Source: CAMAPP01 sp046153685
Lineage (GTDB): Bacteria; Pseudomonadota; Alphaproteobacteria; CADEGL01
Length of the DNA: 33,081 bases
NCBI GenBank assembly: GCA_046153685.1
Contig: JBJXGH010000172.1
Span: 1-33,081, forward strand
Direction of reading: 5' to 3'
A program made the translations under genes and the position numbers. The notes beneath the pieces were generated by a model, which was given only the letters and a program-made list of their open reading frames with translations, had not been told where the DNA came from and made no database searches. This document shows positions 1-7,520 of this stretch, one piece after another (positions within the stretch are counted from its first letter, which is position 1; every line of letters begins with the position of its first letter).

Positions 1-93
1 CCATCAGGCGCGCGCGGCCGCCCCAAACGGCGCTAGGCTGGCGGCATCCTCGAATTCGACGCAATCGGAACGAAACAAGGAATGGAACAGGGC

Positions 94-1227
94 ATGAGCG
101 AATTCCCGACCCTTCAGGACATCGTGCTGGCGGCCAAGCAGAAACTGCCCAACGCAACATGGGATTTTCTGACCTATGGTTCGGAAACCGAAACCACGGT
201 CCGGCGCAACCGGCGCGCGCTCGATTCGCTCGCGCTCGTGCCGCGTATCATGCGCGATGTCTCGGAAATTGATATCCGGACTAGCCTTCTCGGCATGACA
301 CTGCGCATGCCTGTGATTCTCGCGCCCGTCGGCTCGATCGCCCTGTTCGATCCCGATGGGGCACTGGCCGCCGCGCGCGCGGTCGAGGATTTCGGCATCG
401 CGCACATCGTCAGCGGTTATGCCGATCCGGGATTTGAGGCGGTCGCCAAGGGCTGCAAGGCGCAGCTGATCTACGCCTTTCATCCGCGCTACGACTGGCC
501 TTTCGTCGATGATCTCGTCGACCGCGTGGTTGCCGCCGGCTACCGCGCCATCGCCTTCGTCGCCGAGGCCGCCTATTACAGCCGGCGCGAGCGCGATCTG
601 ATGAGCGGCATCCAGACCAAGGCCAAGCGTACCCGTCCCTACGCCGAATGGCTTGGCCTGCAGCGCGAGGAGCGCGCGGCAGGCAAGATTCCAAGCAAGG
701 AGGGTCTGCTCGGCACGGTGATCACCTGGGAGATGTTCGACCGCGTGAAGCGGCGCTCAAATCTGCCGATTCTGCTCAAGGGCGTGACATGCGCGGCTGA
801 CGCCGTGCTCGCGCGCGAGCACGGCGCCGACGTGATCTACGTCTCCAATCACGGCGGCCGGGCGATCGATCACGGCCGGGGTTCGGTCGAATCGCTCGCC
901 GAGGTCATCGACGCCGTGGGCCGGCAATGCGAGGTGATCGTCGATGGCGGGTTCGTGCGCGGCACCGACGTGCTTAAGGCCATCGCCCTTGGCGCCAAGG
1001 CCGTCGCCATGGGCCGCATGCAGTCCTGGGCGCTGGCAGCAAGCGGCCAAGCGGGCCTGGCGCGCGCCCTTGCCATCATCGAGGAAGAGATCATCGTCAA
1101 TATGGGCTTGCTCGGCGTGAACCGGCTCGACGAACTCGATCGCCACTATCTGGCCAAGACCGATCCGGTGGCACCCGCCCATCCGCTATCGGCCTTTCCC
1201 GTGTCGCTTGAGCGCATCGGCGGCTAG
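94..1227 (+). CDS. FMN-dependent alpha-hydroxy-acid dehydrogenase (lactate/mandelate dehydrogenase-like)
   Basis: This is a 377-residue TIM-barrel flavoenzyme of the family that oxidises L-2-hydroxy acids such as lactate or mandelate to 2-oxo acids with FMN. Visible landmarks are LLKGV (Lys229), the catalytic-base motif SNHGGR (His253, Arg256), VDGGFVRGTDVLKA (Arg289) and the phosphate-binding ALGAKAVAMGR. The loop that usually reads TVDxPxxGxRxRD is altered: it has VAEA in place of TVDT, although RRERD is kept, so the substrate may be unusual. I chose ATG 94 because AAGGA at 77-81 lies 12 nt upstream. The in-frame ATG at 82 directly abuts that Shine-Dalgarno and would add four residues. The stop TAG forms the first bases of the 123-bp repeat. 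Family assignment is firm; substrate is unknown. Confidence 0.9.
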   Translation: MSEFPTLQDIVLAAKQKLPNATWDFLTYGSETETTVRRNRRALDSLALVPRIMRDVSEIDIRTSLLGMTLRMPVILAPVGSIALFDPDGALAAARAVEDFGIAHIVSGYADPGFEAVAKGCKAQLIYAFHPRYDWPFVDDLVDRVVAAGYRAIAFVAEAAYYSRRERDLMSGIQTKAKRTRPYAEWLGLQREERAAGKIPSKEGLLGTVITWEMFDRVKRRSNLPILLKGVTCAADAVLAREHGADVIYVSNHGGRAIDHGRGSVESLAEVIDAVGRQCEVIVDGGFVRGTDVLKAIALGAKAVAMGRMQSWALAASGQAGLARALAIIEEEIIVNMGLLGVNRLDELDRHYLAKTDPVAPAHPLSAFPVSLERIGG

Positions 1228-1346
1228 TGGTCCGACTCTGACAGACCGTATTCGGTCCGTCAGCCCGGACCGCTAGCGAACCAGTTAAAATGCGGTGCGG
1301 ATCAAACAAGATGAGAGGGAATCAAGCGTTTGATCCGCACCACTAG
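1224..1346. repeat. 123-bp structured intergenic repeat, copy 1
   Basis: This element begins CTAGTGGT and ends ACCACTAG. It is 123 bp long and about 89% identical (14 differences, no gaps) to 10850-10972. Internally, CGGTCCG/CGGACCG forms a 7-bp stem with a 6-nt loop. An alternative overlapping hairpin uses GACCG/CGGTC. A 14-bp perfect inverted repeat (GGTGCGGATCAAAC with its complement) occupies the right half. The left CTAG contains the stop of the dehydrogenase gene, and the right end lies 4 bp from the stop of the convergent DUF1194 gene. It could be a non-autonomous mobile element of MITE type, a bidirectional terminator, or both. Confidence 0.85.
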
Positions 1347-1350
1347 GCGA

Positions 1351-2118
1351 TCAATCGCCCCGGACGGATTCGGAACTAGCCAGGTCCGCACCCGAAGGCA
1401 GGCCAGAGATTTCGAGCGCCATCTTGCGCCTTATGGCGAGGCCGAACGATGCGCGATCCTCCGCCACCTGGACGAACGCACCCGGCCCCGCGATGACCTC
1501 ACGCTCATAGTTTTCGACCAATAAGGGCTTCCCGGACGCACCCACGGCGCCGTCCTGCAGGATAGCGAGCGCATTGACCGTCACGCCGTCGCGCATCGCC
1601 TGCTCGCGCGCGACGAGTGCCGGAACCTGGCCGCGCATGTCGCGATTATCTCCCGAGATGTCGATAACCGCGCGCGACGGGCGGCACGGACAGACGCGGA
1701 TCAGCGCCAGGCCGAGAAGCACGGCGTCCCCAATGGCGTTGTAACTCTGCGGGGAACGTGGCGCCGCGACCAGGGCCGCGCCAAAGGCGCGCGCCGAGGC
1801 CTCGTCGCCGATCAGCATCCAATCGACCACCTGCGCCGGCGCGCCGGGTGAGCCCCATTCCACATAGGTGACGGCGATGCGCCGATTGGGACCGTTGCGA
1901 ATCGCGCGCAGTACCGTCGGATCGAGAAGAGCGAGCGCGATGCCTTCCTTCTGCAGTTTGAATTCCTCGGCATCGATGCTGCCCGATGCATCGACCGCGA
2001 GGACGAGAGCGACATCGACCTGCGGCGCTCCTTGCGCCGCGGCGGGAGAAACCACGGGCGCTCCCAGCGCCACGGCAAGGCCGAACAAAAGAGCGGCAAA
2101 TAATCGCCACATGATCAT
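1351..2118 (-). CDS. DUF1194 domain-containing exported protein (vWFA-like)
   Basis: The product is 255 residues with a signal peptide over about residues 3-29 (hydrophobic core, then SPAAAQG). It has a von Willebrand A-like fold signature: the MIDAS motif AVDASGSID at 42-50, and ISGDNRD further on as the third metal-site loop. This matches the DUF1194 family, common in alphaproteobacteria and of unknown function; a metal-dependent ligand-binding role in the periplasm is inferred from the fold. It lies 66 bp downstream of the TauD-like gene on the same strand and may be cotranscribed. ATG 2112 (MWRLF) is an alternative start; neither start has a strong Shine-Dalgarno. The gene ends 4 bp from the 123-bp repeat. 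Confidence 0.88.
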   Translation of the reverse strand: MIMWRLFAALLFGLAVALGAPVVSPAAAQGAPQVDVALVLAVDASGSIDAEEFKLQKEGIALALLDPTVLRAIRNGPNRRIAVTYVEWGSPGAPAQVVDWMLIGDEASARAFGAALVAAPRSPQSYNAIGDAVLLGLALIRVCPCRPSRAVIDISGDNRDMRGQVPALVAREQAMRDGVTVNALAILQDGAVGASGKPLLVENYEREVIAGPGAFVQVAEDRASFGLAIRRKMALEISGLPSGADLASSESVRGD

Positions 2119-2184
2119 GTCGCTCGGCTCGATGGTGGCGGCGCGGCGCTTCGGGCTTAAGCGGCGTAACCGGGGCGCGGTCGA

Positions 2185-3249
2185 TCAGTGCGCGGCCGCG
2201 CGCTCTTCCCGCGGTCCGATTCCACCCCGCACCTCGCCCGCCTCGATGCGCCGCCACAAAATTCGGTGATTCTCCGGCAAGGAGCGGCTGTTCGGCATGG
2301 ATAGCCAAAGGCGCAGCAACAGGCGCCGGTGGCCGGCGGCCGGGTCGTCCTCGAACGCGTCGCGGGCGTGATAAATGACGTGGTTATTGAGCAGCTGGAA
2401 ATCACCGGGTTTGAGCGTCATCTCGTAGCACAGCTCGTGCGCGAGAGCGGCCAACAGGTCGAGCGCCTCGTCCTGCTTGGCCGTAAGCCTGGGCACGTTC
2501 GGCAGTTTCTGCGCCGCCTCGACATAGGTACGCGAGTAATGGCTTGTGAACTTGCCATCCCGCACGGCGAAAACCGGAAGATTGTAGGCGATCGTGTCTC
2601 CGCCCTCCTCCTCGCCAAGTCGGCTGCGCCAATAATCGCCGTACAGCAACTCCACGAGATCAGGCCGAAGCGCGAGCATGGCGTTGTGAATGGCGCAGGT
2701 GCTGGCGAGCTTGCTGTGCCCGCCCGTCTTCGCCTGGCTCATGCACAAAAGCGTGACGACATCGGCACGGTCGGTGTGAAAGCGCAGCGCGCCGCTCGAT
2801 TTCGTGCGCGCGTAGGACGACAGGAATGCCCCGCCCTGGTCCTGCATCTGGCCGTAGCGCTCGCCGACACCCGGACCTTCGTCCAAGATCGTGCGCATCA
2901 TTTCGCCGAAGCGATTCTGCGTGACCGGCGTGCCGATATGGCAGCCGAGACCGAAATAGAGACGCCGGATGTCCTCGATCCCGTAGCGATCGACCGGCAA
3001 GCCCTGGAGGCGGAAAATCCCGGTGCCCTGTTCGAGCTCCGCGCCAATTTCCTCGACCAATGACGCGAAGGCCGGCAAGGGGAAATCGTTCTTGGTGAGT
3101 TTATCCCACGCTATTCCGCGCGTGCGATTCACGGCGCGATCGAGATCGGCCAGATGCTCTGGCCCGAGATCGCGAATCCAGCGCTTGGTGGCGCCGATTT
3201 CGGCGCCGGTCCAGACATGGGGACCGGCGAACGGGAGAATTTCCGTCAT
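2185..3249 (-). CDS. TauD/TfdA-family Fe(II)/2-oxoglutarate-dependent dioxygenase
   Basis: This 354-residue protein carries the double-stranded beta-helix iron site of the TauD/TfdA family: HTD with His158 and Asp160, distal His294 in VIYHARDAF, and an Arg-rich stretch HRRLLLRLW (about 307-315) that would bind the 2-oxoglutarate carboxylate. Such enzymes hydroxylate small substrates such as taurine, aryloxyacetates or betaines; the substrate here cannot be read from sequence. The start is well supported by AGGAGG (complement of 3256-3261), six bases upstream of ATG 3249. The DUF1194 gene follows on the same strand. No sulfonate or ABC transport genes are adjacent, so a taurine-specific role is not supported. 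Confidence 0.9.
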   Translation of the reverse strand: MTEILPFAGPHVWTGAEIGATKRWIRDLGPEHLADLDRAVNRTRGIAWDKLTKNDFPLPAFASLVEEIGAELEQGTGIFRLQGLPVDRYGIEDIRRLYFGLGCHIGTPVTQNRFGEMMRTILDEGPGVGERYGQMQDQGGAFLSSYARTKSSGALRFHTDRADVVTLLCMSQAKTGGHSKLASTCAIHNAMLALRPDLVELLYGDYWRSRLGEEEGGDTIAYNLPVFAVRDGKFTSHYSRTYVEAAQKLPNVPRLTAKQDEALDLLAALAHELCYEMTLKPGDFQLLNNHVIYHARDAFEDDPAAGHRRLLLRLWLSMPNSRSLPENHRILWRRIEAGEVRGGIGPREERAAAH

Positions 3250-3470
3250 GGCGAACCTCCTGGCAGACCTCTTGCCCTAGGGAGGAGCCAAGAATGCACA
3301 AGGGTTCGGCAGTTGCGCAACCCCGCGCGATGCAACCACCCGGCCGATCCATGCCTTTGAACCGGCGCCGAATGTGGCGAACCGGCCGCCCCGCCACGAG
3401 CGCCTTGGGGAATTTGCGCGCCCGCGGCAAGGTCCACGAAGATTTCCGGCGCCATAACGGCGTGGTCGAT

Positions 3471-3500
3471 AAAAAATCCCGGCGCCGCCATGGCGCCGGG
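3471..3500 (-). terminator. Rho-independent terminator of the DEAD-box helicase gene
   Basis: Read on the minus strand, a perfect 9-bp GC stem (CCCGGCGCC / GGCGCCGGG, 5-nt loop) is followed by A and then six T. It lies about 60 nt past the helicase stop codon. The rest of the 312-bp gap from 3250 to 3561 shows only the dioxygenase Shine-Dalgarno (3256-3261) and no convincing gene. Confidence 0.85.
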
Positions 3501-3561
3501 AGCCGAGGCGAAAACGTCCCGTGGTTGAAGGAAATGTCCCGAGAAGGGAACGGCGCGAGGG

Positions 3562-4992
3562 TTAGGACACCCGGCGCGCGTGCATGAAGCCGACATTCGA
3601 AAGCGACGCATCCGCTTCGCCCTGGACGGCGCCCGTCCGCTGTTCGGGACGCTCGCGCGCCTCGTGGCGGGTGGGGGGAAGGATTCCGACCGTGGGCGGC
3701 CCACGGCGCGCCTGATCGCGTTGGGGGCGGCCGTTCCGCGTGCCTCCGCCCGGGCGATGATCCCGGTGCTTGGTATCGCCCGATTGATTGGCCGAACGGC
3801 CATGATTGGCATGGGCGTGACCATTGCGAACGGGCGCGTGCCCACGCGGCGCGTGGTCACGATGGCTCGGCACCGCGCCCGTCGCGGGAATGGACTGACG
3901 GATGAGCTTTTCGATGTCACGGAGAAACGGCAATTCGTCCCGGCTGCAAAGCGAAACCGCCTCGCCGCCAGCGCCGGCGCGCGCGGTGCGGCCGATGCGG
4001 TGAACATAGGTGTCCGGGATGTTCGGCAAGTCGAAGTTCACCACATGGCTGATCCCGTCCACATCGATACCGCGCGCCGCGATATCGGTGGCGACGAGCG
4101 TGCGCACATGACCGTTACGGAAGGCGGCCAGCACGCGCTCGCGCTGGGGCTGCGACTTGTTGCCGTGGATGGCCTCGGCGGCCACGCCTGCACGCACAAG
4201 ATCGCGCACGACCTTGTCCGCGCCGTGCTTGGTGCGGGTAAAGACGAGGCTCCGCTCGACTCCCGCGCCCTTGAGTAGGTCGGCGAGAACGTCGGGCTTG
4301 GCGGCGCGGTCGAGATGGATCACGCGCTGGGTGACCTTTTCGACCGTCGAGGCCACGGGGGTCACGGTGATGCGTTCGGGGTCGCGCAGCATGTGCTTGG
4401 CGAGATCGGCGATCTCCTGCGGCATGGTCGCCGAGAAGAACAAGGTCTGCCGGCGAAGCGACAGCTTGGCGACGATTTTGCGGATGTCGTGGATGAAGCC
4501 CATGTCGAGCATCCGGTCGGCTTCGTCGAGCACGAGGATTTCGACCTCGTTGAGCGTGACCGCGCGGGTGTTCATCAGATCGAGCAGCCGTCCCGGCGTT
4601 GCGACCAGGACCTCGACGCCGCCCATGAGCGCGCGTACCTGACGGTTGATCGGCACACCGCCGATGACCAGCGCGGTCGTGACACGCATGTGGCGGCCAT
4701 AGGCGCGAAAGCTGTCCAGAATTTGGCCGGACAATTCGCGTGTCGGGCTCAGCACCAGAACACGCGCGGTCTTGTGGTTTGGGCGCCGACGATCGGCAGC
4801 CAAGCGATGGAGGATGGGCAGGGCGAAGGCGGCGGTCTTGCCGGTGCCGGTTTGAGCGATACCGATCACGTCCCGGCCGGTCATCGCCACGGGAATGGTG
4901 GCGGCCTGGATGGGCGTGGGCGTGAGGTATTTTTCCTCGGCAAGGGCACGAATAAGGGGTTCGGCCAAGCCGAAATCATTGAAACTCGTCAA
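3562..4992 (-). CDS. rhlE: DEAD-box ATP-dependent RNA helicase, RhlE-like
   Basis: All superfamily-2 DEAD-box motifs are present. From the chosen start these are the Q motif (KYLTPTPIQ, about 21-29), motif I AQTGTGKT (46-53), motif II DEAD (156-159), motif III SAT (187-189) and motif VI HRIGRTAR (331-338). A basic His/Arg/Gly-rich tail of roughly 100 residues follows from about 373, as in RhlE-type helicases that remodel rRNA or mRNA. I chose TTG 4992 (476 residues) because homologues typically begin near TSFNDFGL and a purine-rich AAGAAAG precedes it. GTG 5073 gives 503 residues but has no Shine-Dalgarno and an atypical N-terminal extension. A promoter candidate, a long structured leader and a strong terminator frame the gene as a single-gene unit. 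Confidence 0.93.
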   Translation of the reverse strand: MTSFNDFGLAEPLIRALAEEKYLTPTPIQAATIPVAMTGRDVIGIAQTGTGKTAAFALPILHRLAADRRRPNHKTARVLVLSPTRELSGQILDSFRAYGRHMRVTTALVIGGVPINRQVRALMGGVEVLVATPGRLLDLMNTRAVTLNEVEILVLDEADRMLDMGFIHDIRKIVAKLSLRRQTLFFSATMPQEIADLAKHMLRDPERITVTPVASTVEKVTQRVIHLDRAAKPDVLADLLKGAGVERSLVFTRTKHGADKVVRDLVRAGVAAEAIHGNKSQPQRERVLAAFRNGHVRTLVATDIAARGIDVDGISHVVNFDLPNIPDTYVHRIGRTARAGAGGEAVSLCSRDELPFLRDIEKLIRQSIPATGAVPSHRDHAPRGHAPVRNGHAHANHGRSANQSGDTKHRDHRPGGGTRNGRPQRDQARRGPPTVGILPPTRHEARERPEQRTGAVQGEADASLSNVGFMHARRVS

Positions 4993-5110
4993 TGTATGAT
5001 TCTTTCTTGTTATGCTTCGGCCGGATTCGCGGATTTTGAGCGGAATCCCGGCTCGGGCGTGGGTGCCAAACACCCCGCGTGATCTGGGCTGTCGGGTCTG
5101 ATTGAGAGGG

Positions 5111-5151
5111 GCGAACCAAGGGCCGTTTGAGGGCTCTTACACGCGGTTCGC
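5111..5151 (-). promoter_or_regulatory. Stem-loop in the 5' leader of the helicase mRNA
   Basis: GCGAACC (5111-5117) and GGTTCGC (5145-5151) are perfect complements. Inner GCC/GGC and AAG/CTT pairings give an interrupted hairpin of about 41 nt. It falls within the inferred 180-nt untranslated leader between the promoter candidate (5179-5207) and TTG 4992. Structured leaders are known for bacterial DEAD-box helicase genes, where they can mediate cold or autogenous control; that role is inferred here. Confidence 0.45.
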
Positions 5152-5178
5152 AGGCGGTCATTCTTGGACCACAAAGTG

Positions 5179-5207
5179 AATATAGGCTAAATCCTTGAAA
5201 ATTGCAA
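5179..5207 (-). promoter_or_regulatory. rhlE: Sigma-70-type promoter candidate for the helicase gene
   Basis: On the minus strand, TTGCAA (complement of 5202-5207, 4/6 match) and TATATT (5179-5184, 5/6 match) are separated by exactly 17 bp. They lie in an AT-rich island (5160-5290) within GC-rich DNA. Predicted transcription starts near 5172, leaving a leader of about 180 nt before the helicase TTG start. Confidence 0.55.
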
Positions 5208-5215
5208 GATATTGC

Positions 5216-5239
5216 GCCGCACCATCTTCTTGGTGCGGC
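5216..5239. promoter_or_regulatory. 9-bp inverted repeat between divergent promoters (operator candidate)
   Basis: GCCGCACCA and TGGTGCGGC form a perfect 9-bp inverted repeat around TCTTCT. It is immediately upstream of the minus-strand promoter candidate and overlaps the likely -35 region of a plus-strand promoter (weak TTGGTG at 5230-5235, perfect TATAAT at 5252-5257, 16-bp spacer) that would serve gfa. No T-run follows on either strand, so a protein-binding site is more likely than a terminator. Confidence 0.4.
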
Positions 5240-5396
5240 ATCTAGAAATGATATAATATTTCATATATACATATCAAATCGCACTGATTTATTCCTTTGC
5301 GCCACAGCCTTCGCCTAGCCGCCGGCCCCTCGCGTGGTCTAAGCTTTTTCCCGCTGCCGCCCGGTTTCCGGGTGACCAATTCAGGGGAGAACGAAC

Positions 5397-5963
5397 TTGG
5401 CGATCGCGATCCATCCATCAGTTGACGGCGGCGTGAAGCCGGGAAAAGCGGATTTTGCAGGCGGCACGCTGCGCTGCAAGTGCGCGTCCAAACCGGTCGA
5501 GATCAAGGTCGCGGCCCAGACCGCGCACAACCATGTCTGCGGATGCACCAAATGCTGGAAGCCCGCAGGCGCCACGTTCTCGATGGTGGCCGTGGTCTCG
5601 CGCGACAAATTGAGCGTCGCGGCGAACGGCGACAAGCTCAAGATCCTCGATGCCTCCGCCGCCATCCAGCGCCATGTCTGCTCGGGCTGCGGCACGCACA
5701 TGTACGGCCGCATCGAGAACAAAGGCCATCCGTTCCATGGCCTCGATTTCATCCACACCGAATTGTCGGCCGAAACCGGCTGGTCGGCGCCCGAATTCGC
5801 CGCCTTCGTGTCTTCGGTCATCGAATCGGGCACCAAGCCCGATCAGATGCCCGCCATTCGCGCGCGCCTCAAATCGCTCGGGCTCGAACCATACGATGCG
5901 CTCTCGCCGCCGCTCATGGACGCGATCGCCACCCATGTGGCGAAATCCAAGGGCGTGCTCTAG
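5397..5963 (+). CDS. gfa: S-(hydroxymethyl)glutathione synthase (glutathione-dependent formaldehyde-activating enzyme)
   Basis: This 188-residue protein matches the Gfa family in length and layout. Gfa promotes the condensation of formaldehyde with glutathione, the first step of glutathione-linked formaldehyde detoxification. The zinc-ligand cysteines are all visible: Cys27/29 (CKC), Cys48/50/53 (CGCTKC) and Cys95/98 (CSGC). The start is TTG 5397, preceded at about 8 nt by AGGGGAGA (5383-5390); no nearby in-frame ATG fits as well. The usual partner, S-(hydroxymethyl)glutathione dehydrogenase (FrmA/AdhC), is not adjacent. A strong intrinsic terminator follows 16 bp after the stop, so the gene is probably monocistronic. 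Confidence 0.92.
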   Translation: MAIAIHPSVDGGVKPGKADFAGGTLRCKCASKPVEIKVAAQTAHNHVCGCTKCWKPAGATFSMVAVVSRDKLSVAANGDKLKILDASAAIQRHVCSGCGTHMYGRIENKGHPFHGLDFIHTELSAETGWSAPEFAAFVSSVIESGTKPDQMPAIRARLKSLGLEPYDALSPPLMDAIATHVAKSKGVL

Positions 5964-5979
5964 TAACCGTGCGCGCCAC

Positions 5980-6015
5980 CCTGCCCGGCGTTCAGGCGCC
6001 GGGCAGGATTTTTAG
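5980..6015 (+). terminator. Rho-independent terminator of gfa
   Basis: A perfect 11-bp stem (CCTGCCCGGCG, 5980-5990, with its complement 5997-6007) has a 6-nt loop and is followed by ATTTTTAG. The stop codon of the convergent arsC-like gene (5992-5994) lies in the loop, so the structure overlaps the end of that coding region. On the minus strand there is no T-run after the stem, so it is best read as a plus-strand terminator. Confidence 0.88.
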
Positions 6016-6366
6016 AACCTCCTCCGGCGGCCGGCCGATAGCGGCCTTCTTCCCGCAGACAACGACCGGTCGCTGAAGCAGGATGGGATGGGCCGCGATC
6101 AATGCGGCGGCGTCCTTGTTCGACAGCGCCCCCGCCTTCTTGCCTGCTTTGGCGAACTCGACCTCGTTCGTGCGCACAAGGTCCGCCGGCGTCCCTCCGA
6201 GCGCATTCAGCAGCATCTCGACCTCCGCGCGGGTCGGCGGTTCCTTCAAATATTCGCGCACCGTCACCGTGACGCCTCGCCCTTGCAGCAGCGCCAAAGC
6301 CGCGCGCGATTTCCCGCAGCGCGGATTATGCCAGATCGTCACGTCCGGTTTTTTATTATCCGCCAT
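5992..6366 (-). CDS. arsC: ArsC-family reductase (glutaredoxin-type arsenate reductase-like)
   Basis: The product is 124 residues with a thioredoxin-like fold typical of glutaredoxin-coupled ArsC proteins. The active-site cysteine is Cys17 in NPRCGKSR. Arg65, Arg99 (LLQRPVV) and Arg112 (IGRPPEE) occupy spacings comparable to the three arginines of R773 ArsC. The family reduces arsenate to arsenite, but it also contains Spx/YffB-like members with other roles. No arsR, arsB or acr3 lies nearby, so arsenic resistance is not supported by context. The start overlaps the end of the upstream dehydrogenase by 11 nt, implying cotranscription and translational coupling. Confidence 0.87.
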   Translation of the reverse strand: MADNKKPDVTIWHNPRCGKSRAALALLQGRGVTVTVREYLKEPPTRAEVEMLLNALGGTPADLVRTNEVEFAKAGKKAGALSNKDAAALIAAHPILLQRPVVVCGKKAAIGRPPEEVLKILPGA

Positions 6367-7345
6367 TTTCCTTTTCCTTCGATCGCGATGAAACTTTATG
6401 GGCGATGGGCGTCACCGATTTTCCAATTTTCTGCTCTTCTATTTCTTCCGCGAGCTTTTCGGGAAATCCAGGCGCGCGCAAATCGGTCTTGAGCGCGTCC
6501 TCGAGCAATTTCACGATCTTTGTGGACCACGCCGCTCCGCCGTATCGTTCGCGGCCGAGGATGAAGGTCTGGTAGGCCTGCCCGGCCAAGTCGAGCGGTA
6601 CGCCGAACTCGCGCCCAAAACCCATGGCGAAGCCAAGGTCCTTGACGGCCAAATCCATCGTGAAACCAATATCGTAGCTGCCATTCAACACCAATTGGCC
6701 TTCGGTTTCGTGGACGAAGCTGTTGCCCGAACTTGCCCGGATGGCATGGAATGCCTGGCCAAGATCGAGCCCGCCGCGCTTGGCCAGCATGAGCGCCTCG
6801 CCATCCGCGATTAGGTGAATGAAGGCCAGCATATTGGTGATGACCTTGATCACGGCGGCCGAGCCGAGCGCGCCCATGTGGAAGATTTCTCCGCCCATGG
6901 CCTCGAGCGCCGGGCGATGAAGCGCGAACAGGTCCGCATCGCCCCCGGCGAGCACGGTGATCTTTCCGGACGCGGCGCGGTGCACGCCGCCGGTCACTGG
7001 GCATTCCAGGGTTCGCACGCCGCGCGCCGCCGCGCGCGCCGCCAGGGCCAGCACGTCGTCGCGCCCGAGCGTACTCATTTCGATCCACGTCCCGCCGGAT
7101 TTGAGGCCATCGAGAACGCCGTCGAGCACCTTGCCGGAAATTTGCGACGATGGCAGACAGGTGAAGACGGCATCGCAGCGTTCGGCGAGCGCGCGCGGGC
7201 TGTCGGCCCAAACGCCGCCGAGCGCGAGGTGACGCTTGGCTAAGCTGGAATCGAGATCGTGAACCCCGACCGCAAAACCCGCCCTGAGCAGGCTGGCCGC
7301 GAGATGCCCGCCCAGGTGACCGAGTCCGATATAGCCGTAATTCAT
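6356..7345 (-). CDS. NAD(P)-dependent oxidoreductase, 3-hydroxyisobutyrate dehydrogenase family
   Basis: This 329-residue beta-hydroxyacid dehydrogenase has the dinucleotide-binding GLGHLG at residues 7-12. The substrate-binding CPVTGGVHRAASGK begins near 115, and the likely catalytic Lys167 sits in VIKVITNM. Members oxidise 3-hydroxyisobutyrate, tartronate semialdehyde and related acids or act as imine reductases; the substrate here is undetermined. ATG 7345 begins directly with the Rossmann strand (MNYGYIGLG) and has AGAGG upstream. A longer frame from 7387 adds a non-homologous leader. The C-terminal end is Lys/Glu-rich and overlaps the ArsC-like gene by 11 nt. Confidence 0.9.
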   Translation of the reverse strand: MNYGYIGLGHLGGHLAASLLRAGFAVGVHDLDSSLAKRHLALGGVWADSPRALAERCDAVFTCLPSSQISGKVLDGVLDGLKSGGTWIEMSTLGRDDVLALAARAAARGVRTLECPVTGGVHRAASGKITVLAGGDADLFALHRPALEAMGGEIFHMGALGSAAVIKVITNMLAFIHLIADGEALMLAKRGGLDLGQAFHAIRASSGNSFVHETEGQLVLNGSYDIGFTMDLAVKDLGFAMGFGREFGVPLDLAGQAYQTFILGRERYGGAAWSTKIVKLLEDALKTDLRAPGFPEKLAEEIEEQKIGKSVTPIAHKVSSRSKEKENGG

Positions 7346-7385
7346 GATATCTTTGCCTCTTTCGTCCCAGCCCCGTCGGCTTGAC

Positions 7386-7412
7386 AATATAGGCCGTCCG
7401 CGCCGCGCTCAA
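7386..7412 (-). promoter_or_regulatory. Weak promoter candidate for the dehydrogenase-arsC operon
   Basis: On the minus strand, TATATT (7386-7391, 5/6 match) is preceded by TTGAGC (7407-7412, 4/6 match) with a short 15-bp spacer. It lies in the 175-bp divergent gap between the dehydrogenase and the secreted hydrolase. The spacer is suboptimal, so this is tentative. Confidence 0.3.
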
Positions 7413-7520
7413 TTCGCACGATTAAATCGACGTGGGTCTTGCGATACGGCGCGGCTCCGACATCTCCGCCCAGCATCAGGTGATGCGATCATTGCTTGCC
7501 ACTCCCGCGATGGGACATCC

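Noticed and set aside
4976..5161. A 61-codon frame in the helicase leader as an independent gene.
   Set aside because: No Shine-Dalgarno and no recognisable pattern; it is more useful as a possible upstream frame in the leader than as a called gene.
5992..6366. An arsenic-resistance operon.
   Set aside because: Only the ArsC-like protein is present; no arsR, arsB/acr3 or arsH nearby, and it is coupled to a hydroxyacid dehydrogenase instead.
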